Source: Acidobacteriota bacterium | GTDB lineage: Bacteria > Acidobacteriota > Blastocatellia > Pyrinomonadales > Pyrinomonadaceae | Direction: 5' to 3' | NCBI GenBank assembly: GCA_016700075.1 | Contig: CP065000.1 | Location: 992,001-1,056,000 of the forward strand | DNA: 64,000 bases | In this document: piece after piece, positions 9,151-17,200 of the stretch | How positions within the stretch are numbered: the first letter of the stretch is position 1 | Layout of the letters: each line of letters begins with the position of its first letter | Translations under genes and position numbers: made by a program | The notes under the pieces: generated by a model | Database searches by the model: none | What the model was told of the DNA's origin: nothing | What the model saw: the letters and a program-made list of their open reading frames with translations, nothing else

Positions 9151-10416
9151 TTACTTGTTCGCAAGTTCGTCTGCGTCGCCCGTGATCAGCCGCGCCGATC
9201 GCTCGCGGGTCAGATATGCCCAAAACCAGTCTGCCAACACCGCCAGTCGATTGCGAAAACCGATCAGAAAGACCACATGCAGAAAAAGCCACATCAGCCA
9301 AGCGACGAAGCCGCGAAACCGAAGCCCGCCGATCTCTGCTATCGCTTTTTTGCGGCCGATCGTCGCCATCGTGCCCTTATTTACGTAAACGAAATCGCTG
9401 CGCGGCTTGCCATCTATATCGGCAAGTATGTTTTGCGCGGCTAGCGTACCCATCTGCATCGCGGCCGGCGAGACACCCGGCACAGGCTCGCCGTTCTCCT
9501 GTTCGAGATACGCCATGTCGCCGACAACGAAGATGTTCTCGCGGCTCGGAATTGATAGATCCGGTGAGACCCGAACGCGGCCGGCACGATCCGTCTCAGC
9601 CCCAAGTTTTCCGCCGAGCGGCGATGCCGCAACGCCCGTCGCCCAGAGAACGACGTCGTACTCGATCTCGCGGTCCCCGACACGGATTCGGCCGTCGCCG
9701 ACATCCGTCACAAAACTGTTCAGATGAACCTCCACGCCGAGGTCCTCGAGTTGGCTTTTGGCACTCGCGGAAAGTTCGGCGTGAAAACTGCTCAGGATGC
9801 GGTCCGAACCTTCGAACAGCATCACGGACGCTTCGCGTGTGTCGATCAGCTTAAAATCCTTCGCCAGAGCCTTTCGAGCGATATCGGCTATCGCCCCCGC
9901 CAGTTCGACGCCTGTTGCACCGCCGCCGATGACGACGAAATTCAGTTGCTTGCGATCACCTGTAATGTAGGCCTCTCGTTCGGCAAGTTCGAACGCAAGC
10001 AGCACGCGCCGGCGGATCTCGACCGCGTCCTCGATGGTTTTGAGTCCCGGAGCGTGCTGTTCCCAAGAATCATTGCCGAAATACGAATGCCTCGCCCCCG
10101 CGGCGACTATCAGCTTGTCGTACGCGATCTGCGAACCGTCGCTCAAAACGACGTGGCATTGTTCCTCGTCGATCTCGACCGCCTCGCCCAATATGACCTC
10201 GATATTTTTCGCCTTTGCCAATATGCGGCGGATCGGCTGTGCGATCTCGCCCGGGCTGAGAACCGCGGTCGCCACCTGATACAACAGCGGCTGAAAAACA
10301 TGATGATTCTTCCGGTCGATCAACGTCACGCGGACGGGCTTGTTCGCCAAAGCCTTAGCAGCCCACAGCCCGCCAAACCCACCGCCAATGATCACAACCC
10401 TTGGCTCCTGCCCCAT
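9151..10416 (-). CDS. ndh: Type II NADH:quinone oxidoreductase
   Basis: A 421-aa NDH-2. The FAD-binding Rossmann motif IIGGGFGGLWAAKAL lies at residues 9-23, the second (NADH) GxGxxG motif VVIGGGATGVELAG near 163, and FVVGDMAYLEQENG binds the flavin. The C-terminus has the hydrophobic and amphipathic helices (FVAWLMWLFLHVVFLIGFRN) that dock the enzyme on the inner membrane. The enzyme passes electrons from NADH to quinone without pumping protons. A GGAG Shine-Dalgarno precedes ATG 10416. Length is normal for the family. Confidence 0.93.
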   Translation of the reverse strand: MGQEPRVVIIGGGFGGLWAAKALANKPVRVTLIDRKNHHVFQPLLYQVATAVLSPGEIAQPIRRILAKAKNIEVILGEAVEIDEEQCHVVLSDGSQIAYDKLIVAAGARHSYFGNDSWEQHAPGLKTIEDAVEIRRRVLLAFELAEREAYITGDRKQLNFVVIGGGATGVELAGAIADIARKALAKDFKLIDTREASVMLFEGSDRILSSFHAELSASAKSQLEDLGVEVHLNSFVTDVGDGRIRVGDREIEYDVVLWATGVAASPLGGKLGAETDRAGRVRVSPDLSIPSRENIFVVGDMAYLEQENGEPVPGVSPAAMQMGTLAAQNILADIDGKPRSDFVYVNKGTMATIGRKKAIAEIGGLRFRGFVAWLMWLFLHVVFLIGFRNRLAVLADWFWAYLTRERSARLITGDADELANK

Positions 10417-10461
10417 ACAAATCTCCGTACGACCGCCACCACCAAAAGTTTACCACCCAAA

Positions 10462-10508
10462 CAAAAAACGGCCGCGGAGCCCTTTTGTCATAAGACAACT
10501 CCGCGGCC
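10462..10508 (-). terminator. Strong terminator of the FN3-like gene
   Basis: A 10-bp perfect GC-rich stem (10470-10479 with 10499-10508, GGCCGCGGAG/CTCCGCGGCC) is followed on the minus strand by a T-rich run (GTTTTTTG). It sits between the FN3-like gene and ndh. Confidence 0.85.
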
Positions 10509-10548
10509 AAGTTTCAGAGTTCATCACTCTTCACTCTTCACTCATCAT

Positions 10549-11166
10549 TTAGCTCGCTCCATAGACCACTGCCGAATTCGAAAAGTTCGAAACCGAATTG
10601 GATGCGACGGCACGGACGCGGTATTCGCAATACATACCCGGTGAAACGTTCGTGTCGGTGTACGACTGCCTTCGGGTGTTCGCATAGATACCCCAATCGA
10701 CCGTTTCGCCATGCCGACGCCATATCTCGTAAACGACCGAGCCTGTCCTGTTGTTACCCTTGAATTTGATCACATTGACGCCGTTGGAATAGCCAAAACC
10801 GGACAGATCTGTCGGGTCCTGAGCCAGGTATGTTCCTGTTGCCGGCTCGCGAAAATCGAAACCGCAAAAATCGAACTGCTCCTTGGGTGCGAGGCCCGCG
10901 ACCAGCGAATTGCGCACCTGCGACATCAGGCTGATGATCTGTTCCCGAAAGCTGTTCTTGATGCTCACGGCCGCCTTGCGTTCGCCCTCTGTAGCCATTG
11001 CCGCCTGTGCCTGCGCATCCAGATCGGCCGGCAGCGTCCCGATGGCAGTTTCCAGGCTGGTCCGCACGGCCGGGTCTATCGCGTCAAGCTTTGTCCCGCC
11101 GAGCAGGTCCAGCACATTTGCCGCAAAATCCGCCAGGTCATTATCCGAAAGTCTTCTGTAGTTCAT
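10549..11166 (-). CDS. Hypothetical protein with C-terminal fibronectin-III-like region
   Basis: 205 aa, no signal peptide. The first half is helical and Ala/Asp-rich; the second half (about 115-205) has a beta-sandwich look with YEIWRRHGETVDW and PGMYCEYRVRAVASN, typical of FN3-type modules. AGGAGA lies 8 nt before ATG 11166. It has one of the clearest sigma-70-type promoters of the window (11247-11276), an inverted repeat in the leader (11219-11234) and a strong terminator, so it is a monocistronic and possibly controlled gene. No function assigned. Confidence 0.7.
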   Translation of the reverse strand: MNYRRLSDNDLADFAANVLDLLGGTKLDAIDPAVRTSLETAIGTLPADLDAQAQAAMATEGERKAAVSIKNSFREQIISLMSQVRNSLVAGLAPKEQFDFCGFDFREPATGTYLAQDPTDLSGFGYSNGVNVIKFKGNNRTGSVVYEIWRRHGETVDWGIYANTRRQSYTDTNVSPGMYCEYRVRAVASNSVSNFSNSAVVYGAS

Positions 11167-11218
11167 AAGTATTGTCTCCTGTGTAGTGTATTTTCTCTAT
11201 TGTGTGTATTTCATGTGT

Positions 11219-11234
11219 CACAACATCTGTTGTG
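11219..11234. promoter_or_regulatory. Inverted repeat in the leader, possible operator
   Basis: CACAAC-ATCT-GTTGTG, a perfect 6-bp inverted repeat with a 4-nt spacer. It begins about 13 nt downstream of the predicted -10 of the FN3-like gene, where a bound repressor would block transcription. A second palindrome of the same layout (GTTGCA-TCCG-TGCAAC) lies at 11281-11296, upstream of the -35. Confidence 0.4.
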
Positions 11235-11246
11235 TCCGAGAAAACG

Positions 11247-11276
11247 ACCATAGCATACAAATATTTCATTTGTCAA
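11247..11276 (-). promoter_or_regulatory. Sigma-70-like promoter of the FN3-like gene
   Basis: On the minus strand TTGACA (11276-11271) is separated by 18 nt from TATGGT (11252-11247). The -35 is a perfect match. The leader to ATG 11166 would be about 75 nt. The surrounding DNA is AT-rich. Confidence 0.6.
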
Positions 11277-11455
11277 GTGCCGTTGCATCCGTGCAACAGT
11301 TTATATTGAGTATCGACGACCCGGTTAAATGTGAGAACCGGCTTGCCGTATCTCATTGTGGCGTAGAAAAAAGAAAGGCCGCCCGTTTGAGCATCGTTGA
11401 GAGGCTTGGCAGCTATTGTTGTTTATACAACAAAGATTCGGGATTTCCCGCAATA

Positions 11456-11743
11456 CTATGATCCTTGGCCTGACCACGCTCGCCAGCCTAGTTCTTTAGC
11501 GATGCGTTTTATTTGGGCGATGAATTTATCATTTGGGCGGAGGCGTTTTATTTCTGGATCGCTGGTGGCGGCCCAGCGGTATATTTGTTCGAGGGCTCCG
11601 TAGCCTCGGCCGAAGGCTTTGGCGTGTTTTACGCAGTTCTCTTTTGTCGGGGCATCGCTCAAGACCACGCGTAGTTCGGCATCGGTCCACGGCTTTCCTT
11701 TATCGCTCTCTTCCCGGCCAACGGCCTGCTCGTGCTCGACCAT
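11456..11743 (-). CDS. Small basic SANT/HTH-like protein
   Basis: A 95-aa protein of even, protein-like composition. Its core is KPWTDAELRVVLSDAPT, KHAKAFGRGYGALEQIYRWA and a C-terminal basic helix ending in ELGWRAW. The spaced Trp residues and helical pattern recall Myb/SANT-type small DNA-binding domains that accompany nuclease or restriction genes; this is a resemblance, not an identification. ATG 11743 follows a GTG at 11746. It marks the left border of the lower-GC island and faces away from the protease module. Confidence 0.55.
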   Translation of the reverse strand: MVEHEQAVGREESDKGKPWTDAELRVVLSDAPTKENCVKHAKAFGRGYGALEQIYRWAATSDPEIKRLRPNDKFIAQIKRIAKELGWRAWSGQGS

Positions 11744-11796
11744 CACCTTGCCAAATATCCGCCGAAACTCACCGACACATGCTGCCTAACAGTAAC

Positions 11797-11825
11797 TTGT
11801 CTGATAGCCAGAAATCCTGTATAAC
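11797..11825 (+). promoter_or_regulatory. Sigma-70-like promoter of the protease module
   Basis: TTGTCT (11797-11802), 17-nt spacer, TATAAC (11820-11825); the start codon of the protease gene is at 11858, giving a leader of roughly 25 nt. Confidence 0.55.
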
Positions 11826-11857
11826 AACCTAGGAAAAAACTACCGATACTATATCAG

Positions 11858-12739
11858 ATGATCCCGAAATTTGACGCGACAATCAAAGAACTGCTACTCG
11901 CGCGCCTTGCCGCTCTGGAGACACATTTTAGCGCTGATGTGATTTTCTTTTACGCGCAAATCCAGCCTGGAATGGAGAGGTTTTTTCGCAATTTCATTGA
12001 AGAGCTGCGACAGGACAACGATAACGGTGGTAAAACCGGTCGATTGGTCGTTTTCTTAAATACGCCCGGTGGTAGCGCCGAGACGGTTGAAAAGTTGGTA
12101 GAGATCATTAGGTTCCACTATTCGGAAATCTATTTTGTGGTTCCCGATGTTGCGATGTCTGCCGGAACGATCTTTTGCATGTCTGGTGACAAAATCTTCA
12201 TGGACTATTCGTCGTCACTAGGGCCCATCGATCCTCAGATTTTTAACGGAACGCATTTCGTGCCTGCCCTGGGTTACCTTGATCAGGTTGAGAAGTTGCT
12301 AGAGAAGGCAAAAAGCGGCGAATTAACACAAGCCGAATTTTTGATTCTACAAAATATAGACCTCGCAATGCTCAATCAATTCGAGCAAGCCAGAAATTTG
12401 ACAATCACATTGCTCAAAAAATGGCTTGTCGAATACAAGTTCAAGGATTGGGACATACATGAAACCAATGAAAACAAGAAAGGACAGCCGGTAACTCCGG
12501 AAGAGAAAGAGACGCGAGCTGAAGAGATCGCCTCGTTGCTTGGTGATAATAAAACCTGGCACTCGCATGGCCGGATGATAAGTTTGGCAACTTTGCAGAC
12601 TCTGGTACGTCTAAAGATTGAGGATTATTCCAATGACGTGGAGCTTCGTGATATGATCAGAGAGTACAATGACCTTCTCACCGATTACATCGCGCGGACA
12701 AATCAACAGGCATTTTTTCATAATAGATTGTTTTTTTAA
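11858..12739 (+). CDS. ClpP-fold serine protease, SDH_sah/SppA-like
   Basis: A 293-aa protein of the serine dehydrogenase proteinase (SDH_sah) group in the ClpP/crotonase superfamily. Visible are the strand-turn FLNTPGGSAETVEKLVE (66-82), the nucleophile elbow AMSAGTIFCMSG with Ser101, and SSSLGPIDPQI (118-128), all conserved positions. Helices follow, with a Lys/Glu-rich segment. There is no signal peptide, so it acts in the cytoplasm, unlike SppA. It has its own promoter and is followed after 18 nt by a small gene and a terminator. GC is low in places (21/60 on line 12301, 24/60 on line 12361) against 35/60 on line 39481, suggesting transfer. The peptide substrate is unknown. Confidence 0.8.
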   Translation: MIPKFDATIKELLLARLAALETHFSADVIFFYAQIQPGMERFFRNFIEELRQDNDNGGKTGRLVVFLNTPGGSAETVEKLVEIIRFHYSEIYFVVPDVAMSAGTIFCMSGDKIFMDYSSSLGPIDPQIFNGTHFVPALGYLDQVEKLLEKAKSGELTQAEFLILQNIDLAMLNQFEQARNLTITLLKKWLVEYKFKDWDIHETNENKKGQPVTPEEKETRAEEIASLLGDNKTWHSHGRMISLATLQTLVRLKIEDYSNDVELRDMIREYNDLLTDYIARTNQQAFFHNRLFF

Positions 12740-12757
12740 CGTCCTCGGAGGAACCAA

Positions 12758-12970
12758 ATGTCAGTAGTAGAAGAACTCAATCAAGAATCGGAAAAGTTTA
12801 GGAAGGAACTTGGTGAGAAAAAGGAATTTCGTGAGCTTGAGAGTTTCTATGAAGAGATGAAACGGCTCGGTGTAGCGAAAACCGCTAAGTATGATCTTCC
12901 GCCCGCAGACACTCTTGGAAAACGTTTTTACGATATTCAGCACGCTTCTAGCAAGAAGAGCTTCGTGTAG
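12758..12970 (+). CDS. Small charged helical protein, partner of the protease gene
   Basis: 70 aa, dominated by charged residues in its first half (VEELNQESEKFRKELGEKKE), so probably a helix or coiled coil, with a basic, partly aromatic C-terminus. A strong Shine-Dalgarno (GGAGG) lies 6 nt before ATG 12758. It is 18 nt after the protease stop and is followed by a terminator, so the two genes form one transcription unit. It could be an adaptor, substrate or inhibitor of the protease; nothing in the sequence decides this. Confidence 0.7.
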   Translation: MSVVEELNQESEKFRKELGEKKEFRELESFYEEMKRLGVAKTAKYDLPPADTLGKRFYDIQHASSKKSFV

Positions 12971-13002
12971 TTCCGTTTTACAAAGTACCTCTCGCAACCA
13001 TT

Positions 13003-13026
13003 GAGACCGCTTGACGGTCTCTTTTT
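13003..13026 (+). terminator. Terminator of the protease module
   Basis: Stem GAGACCG (13003-13009) / CGGTCTC (13015-13021) with a 5-nt loop, followed by TTTTT. Confidence 0.85.
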
Positions 13027-13037
13027 GCCGTTTTCTT

Positions 13038-13175
13038 TTAGTTCGTTATTGTCTGGACGCGTTGGAGGCGTTTTGACACCAGGTCGATGACGGCTTCGTA
13101 AACGGCGTCGCGTTCGCCGGTGGTTAGGCCGAGAGCGTCGAAAATAATGTTGTCGAGTTCACGGCGGTCGTACAC
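13038..13175 (-). pseudogene. Methylase C-terminal tail remnant, copy A
   Basis: A 45-codon open stretch (GTG 13175 to TAA 13038) reads YDRRELDNIIFDALGL, then ERDAVYEAVIDLVSKRL. This is the last helix pair found at the C-terminus of many Eco57I-like N6-adenine methylases, here without the rest of the enzyme. It starts 7 nt after the stop of the coiled-coil gene and is in another frame. It is a diverged duplicate of copy B at 14037-14177, 999 nt away. Either a gene remnant or a small tail protein kept on purpose. Confidence 0.6.
13058..13117. repeat. 60-nt perfect direct repeat, copy A
   Basis: Bases 13058-13117 are identical to 14057-14116, with a constant offset of 999 nt. Homology continues for about 50 nt further with scattered changes. 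The repeat lies inside the two methylase-tail remnants and brackets the coiled-coil gene. Confidence 0.85.
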
Positions 13176-13182
13176 TCCAATA

Positions 13183-14007
13183 TCAAAAGGTTCTCAACTT
13201 GTCGCGCCCCTCTTCAATCCAGCCTTCGATCCTTTCGATAGACTCCTCGATATCCGCGATCTTTTCGTTTGCTTCGTCAAGCCATCCTTCGGCACGATCT
13301 CGAAAGTCGTCGCTCCACGCGGACGCTATCTGCTCCTCCAGATCTCGACGGTGATCTTTCTGACGTTCTAAGGCTTCTTCTGCCTTTCGAAGTTGTTCAC
13401 GGTTCTTTTCTAAGTTTGCCTCGATACGTTCGCGAGCATTGTCCCTTTTCTGTTCAAACTCTCTCTGTCTATCCTCCTGATATTCCCTGTAACGACCCCA
13501 GAAGATGTCGTGCTGCTCACGAATTTCTTTTATTCGCTCGAACACTTCGTCCTTGTGTTCTCGCGTCATCTCATGCTTGTACTTCGACAACAACTGACCG
13601 GCTTGATAAAGATGGCGGCCTTTTCCTTTCATTATCTCTTTCGTAGTCTGAGCAGTGTAGAAGGTGATCATATCGCCGATCTCGTCATCAAACGCGTTCC
13701 AGTACGCCTCTCCCAATTCGTAGTTGATCTCGATCATTCGATAGTCAGATCGCTCTGCGTTTCGTTTTCGGCTCTTTTCGTGGGCTTCGCTTCGAAGTGC
13801 ACAAAATGTTTGCCAGGCAGTCTCACGCTCATCCCTTGTCGGGTACTTAACCTTGTTGTTGAAGTCCGCCTGTATCTCTTTCATTAAATCGAAGACCGGT
13901 TCCCAATCGTCCCTTGTCGTTCCGGTAATACCACGAGTCGAATTTATCCAACTATCGAGTTGCCGGATCTTTTTGTCGAGGTCTTCGTGTGTTGTATCCC
14001 AAAACAT
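13183..14007 (-). CDS. Coiled-coil protein of unknown function between duplicated methylase tails
   Basis: 274 aa, with ATG 14007 chosen because the reading further upstream is the shadow of tail copy B and of the methylase gene. Residues 1-150 are helical with several Trp; from about 150 to the end it is a long, highly charged coiled coil (runs such as EQKRDNARERIEANLEKNRE). No Walker, nuclease or membrane motif is seen. It is on the same strand as the helicase and methylase, after them. Such rod-like proteins in defence loci can be structural or sensor subunits, but that is a guess. Codon use is AT-richer than in the core genes. Confidence 0.65.
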   Translation of the reverse strand: MFWDTTHEDLDKKIRQLDSWINSTRGITGTTRDDWEPVFDLMKEIQADFNNKVKYPTRDERETAWQTFCALRSEAHEKSRKRNAERSDYRMIEINYELGEAYWNAFDDEIGDMITFYTAQTTKEIMKGKGRHLYQAGQLLSKYKHEMTREHKDEVFERIKEIREQHDIFWGRYREYQEDRQREFEQKRDNARERIEANLEKNREQLRKAEEALERQKDHRRDLEEQIASAWSDDFRDRAEGWLDEANEKIADIEESIERIEGWIEEGRDKLRTF

Positions 14008-14036
14008 GATGCCAGATTCCCTTTGAACTATTGTTT

Positions 14037-14177
14037 CTAAGCCGTGATCGTCTGGGCGCGTTGGAGGCGTTTTGACACCAGGTCGATGACGGCTTCGTAA
14101 ACGGCGTCGCGTTCGCTCGCAGTTAGGCCCAGGGCATCGAAAATTACGTTGTCTAGGTCGCGGCGGTCCATCATCAT
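14037..14177 (-). pseudogene. Methylase C-terminal tail remnant, copy B
   Basis: 46 codons, ATG 14177 (three ATG in a row) to TAG 14037, reading MDRRDLDNVIFDALGL, then ERDAVYEAVIDLVSKRL. It begins 24 nt after the stop of the methylase-AlbA_2 gene. The methylase itself has an analogous but different segment (residues ~1030-1060, DSLIFGLYELTPDQVREVE) before its AlbA_2 domain, so copy B is not its own end but comes from a related enzyme. Confidence 0.6.
14057..14116. repeat. 60-nt perfect direct repeat, copy B
   Basis: Identical to 13058-13117. The near-perfect match over 60 nt beside diverged flanks suggests a fairly recent duplication or gene conversion between the two tail remnants. Confidence 0.85.
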
Positions 14178-14201
14178 AGAAGTCTTCGCTGGCAAAATAG
14201 A

Positions 14202-17200
14202 TCAATTTGCATTTCGTGTTTGTATCCACTCGGCCAGTCGAGGGCCTTCGAGTTTCTCCGTTCTGTTGCCTGTTCGCACATATACATCTTTTCCGTCCAG
14301 GAATGTAACCGCGGGATTGGGTTCGACGTCTATTCGGCAAACATCGCCTTCGGGCAGGGTTTCGAATCTGACCTTAATCTTTCCAACTGGAGCTTTTAGG
14401 CGGTCTTTTATTAGGTCTTGTAGTTTTAGCTCGAAACCGTCAACATTAGCCTTGCCGCATAGCCTAAAATCGAGTCCTAATCCTTTAATCTCGCCGGAAT
14501 CGGAGACGCCGATCAGAAGCGTTCCGCCATCGGTATTTAGAAATGCCGCTATGGTTTTCAGATTGCCGAGCAAGACGCCCGGATGTTTCTCACCTGTGAC
14601 ATTGTTTGCTTCTAAGGTTTCCTTGAACTCTAATTGTGAACTCTCACCCTCGGCGATTAATGTGAGAATCGGATTGGAAAGCCAATATTCGGGTGGCTTT
14701 GAAAGAATGCGTTCGCAACGAGCCAAATGGTCCGCATACTTTTCCTTGATCTCCGCGGTAAGGCCCTGAGCTTCCGCTGGTCGTGGATACCGTCTACAAA
14801 ACCACATTTCGACTTCCCGTACCTGATCTGGAGTTAGCTCATAAAGCCCGAATATCAGCGAATCGATTTCCCTTTGTTCATGAAGATAATATGAATACAG
14901 CGGGTCAAGTTTCTGACTATCAATTATTGACTGAACCAGTGTTTCAAGCTGATTCTCATCTTCCGGTGACATTTCAGGCAGCATTAAGTTGAGAAGTACT
15001 TCTTCGCCGGTTTCGACTGTGTGGGACAAGTAGTTCTTTAATTGATACCGCGATAAAACGGAAGCCAAAATAGCCAGAAGCAACGTCGCAGGTTTCTCGT
15101 TGCTGAAAATCGTAGATCCTTTGTTTCCAAAGATCGCATTGCAACCCAATCTAAACGTGGGACTGTAGACTCCCGTTGGTGAGAATGTTATTCCTTGACG
15201 AAAATAATAGTCGCGATTCTGAAAACGGGCCGCAATCCGTCCATCCTGATTGTCACTTGTGTGGGTCTCCAAACGGTGAACAGACGACCTTGACCAGTCA
15301 ATGAAGTAGCCCGTCGGGACATAATAGTTTGGAAGCCAACCATCCCCGGCGTTGCTTTCGCCTCCTTTGTCATAGGGCAAAAAGTGTCTGCCCTCATATT
15401 CGTTTGGATCGACCCCGTTGCGTTTCTCGTCTTGGGATAGATTTGCAATTTCTGTTTCGCGGAGAAGTTTCCGTTCGTCAAGAATTTCGTAACTCCCTCG
15501 CACGCCCTCTCTTTTGCGCAGATAATGTTGATTGTCGGCGGTAATCAATCCTTGCTTGACCTGCGCCATCCGCGCAAGCTGCGTGAAATCCTCGTTACAA
15601 AATAACTGATGAAGTTCGGGGGACGCTATAAAAAAGGAGAGATTACTGTATGTCGTTATCGCTCTTTGAGGATATGTGTAGCGAGCATAGTCGAGGGTCT
15701 GAGCATCGAAACCATGAGCCGACACAACACGAAGATTATCTTCCAGCATGCGCCAGTTTCGAACAGGAAGATTTCGAAGATCTCCGGCAAGTACGTTGTT
15801 ATCTTCGGTTGGCGGTTGCTTCGTGAGAGTAAGAATGCACGTATTCACAGTTGCATCAAAGACCCACGGCGGCAGATCGAGGAAATGGTGAACGGTTGAC
15901 TGTTCGAGGATCCGTCGCCGCAGAGGCAAATGAGATTTAATCGTCCGCCATGTGTCGGAAACAATGTAGCTGAGAATCCCTCCACTTCTAAGGAGTTGAA
16001 GCCCTCGGGCCATGAAGAGCCCGTATGTGTCTTTTGACTGAGAGCCTTCTCTTGCCCGATCAAAGTAAAGATCGCGCACATTATCGGCAACCTTTGCTCC
16101 GTATGGTGGGTTCGCAAGGACAACATCGAAGCCCCTTTGCCCGGTTTCATTTCGCTTAAACACCTCGGCAAATTCAATCGCCCAGTCAAATGCATCCTCG
16201 GGAACACCAGCATTTTGATTAGCGTGAACCCAGAATGAAATCTCATCGTGAAGACGGTTAACCTCTTCCAGCAAACCTTCGCGATATTCCTTGTCATGCG
16301 GAGCACGGATTGACGCATCAAAGAATTTTGCCTTCGCCCTTCTATATTGCTCGATTTGCTCTGCCACGCCATCTAGATTTGCTCGGCTCGGGTCGGGTGC
16401 CGTTAGGCTGTCACCACATTCAATCTTGAAGTCGAGATTTGGAAGCGGCTGAGGTTCGTCCCCAGTGAAATCAATAGCCAAACTAAGCCATAGCCTAAGC
16501 CTCGCGATTTGAACAGCAAACTTGTCTTTATCAACGCCATAAAGATTGGCCTGAATGATGGCGAGCTTTCGATCAAAGATTTCCTTATCTGCATTTTGAG
16601 CACGCGTATCGAGTATGCCGGTTAGAATTGTTAATTCCTGAAGTATCCCAAGAAGATACGCTCCTGAACCACAAGCTGGGTCAACCACCCGGATCTCAGT
16701 CAACCTTTGAAGCAGTGCCCGAGCCTCGGCGACCGTTAGATTCTCGTCCGAATAGTGGTATACCAACGCCCGAAGTTTTGCCATTCCAATATCAGCGATT
16801 TCCAAATATCGGATTAGTGCTTCGCGGCACATAAATTGGACGATTTCTCGCGGAGTATAGTAGCTGCCGCTATCGCCTCGACCGGTGACGAGTTCTTCGA
16901 AAACCTTGCCGAGCATTTCGGGGTCAACGGCAACCTGAACATCGATTGGTGAAGATTCGTCAACCGTGAAGTTGTAGCGTTCGAAAAGGGTTAGAATGCG
17001 GCCAAGATTCTCATTACCGAGTGAAACGCTGCCGCGTTCATCGAAACCATCCTCGTCTTTCTCGAATAGGCCACCGTTGAGATATGGAACCTTGCCCCGC
17101 CGCCCCTTCAATAGATTCGAGTCATGAACATCGGCACTTTCCGCTTCACCTAAACCGGAAAAGAATACCCAGAATAATCGGTCAGCGAAGAAGTTTTCGC

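Noticed and set aside
14008..14340. An upstream extension of the coiled-coil gene to 14340.
   Set aside because: Those residues are the shadow of methylase-tail copy B and of the methylase gene in another frame (Arg/Pro-rich); the true start is ATG 14007.
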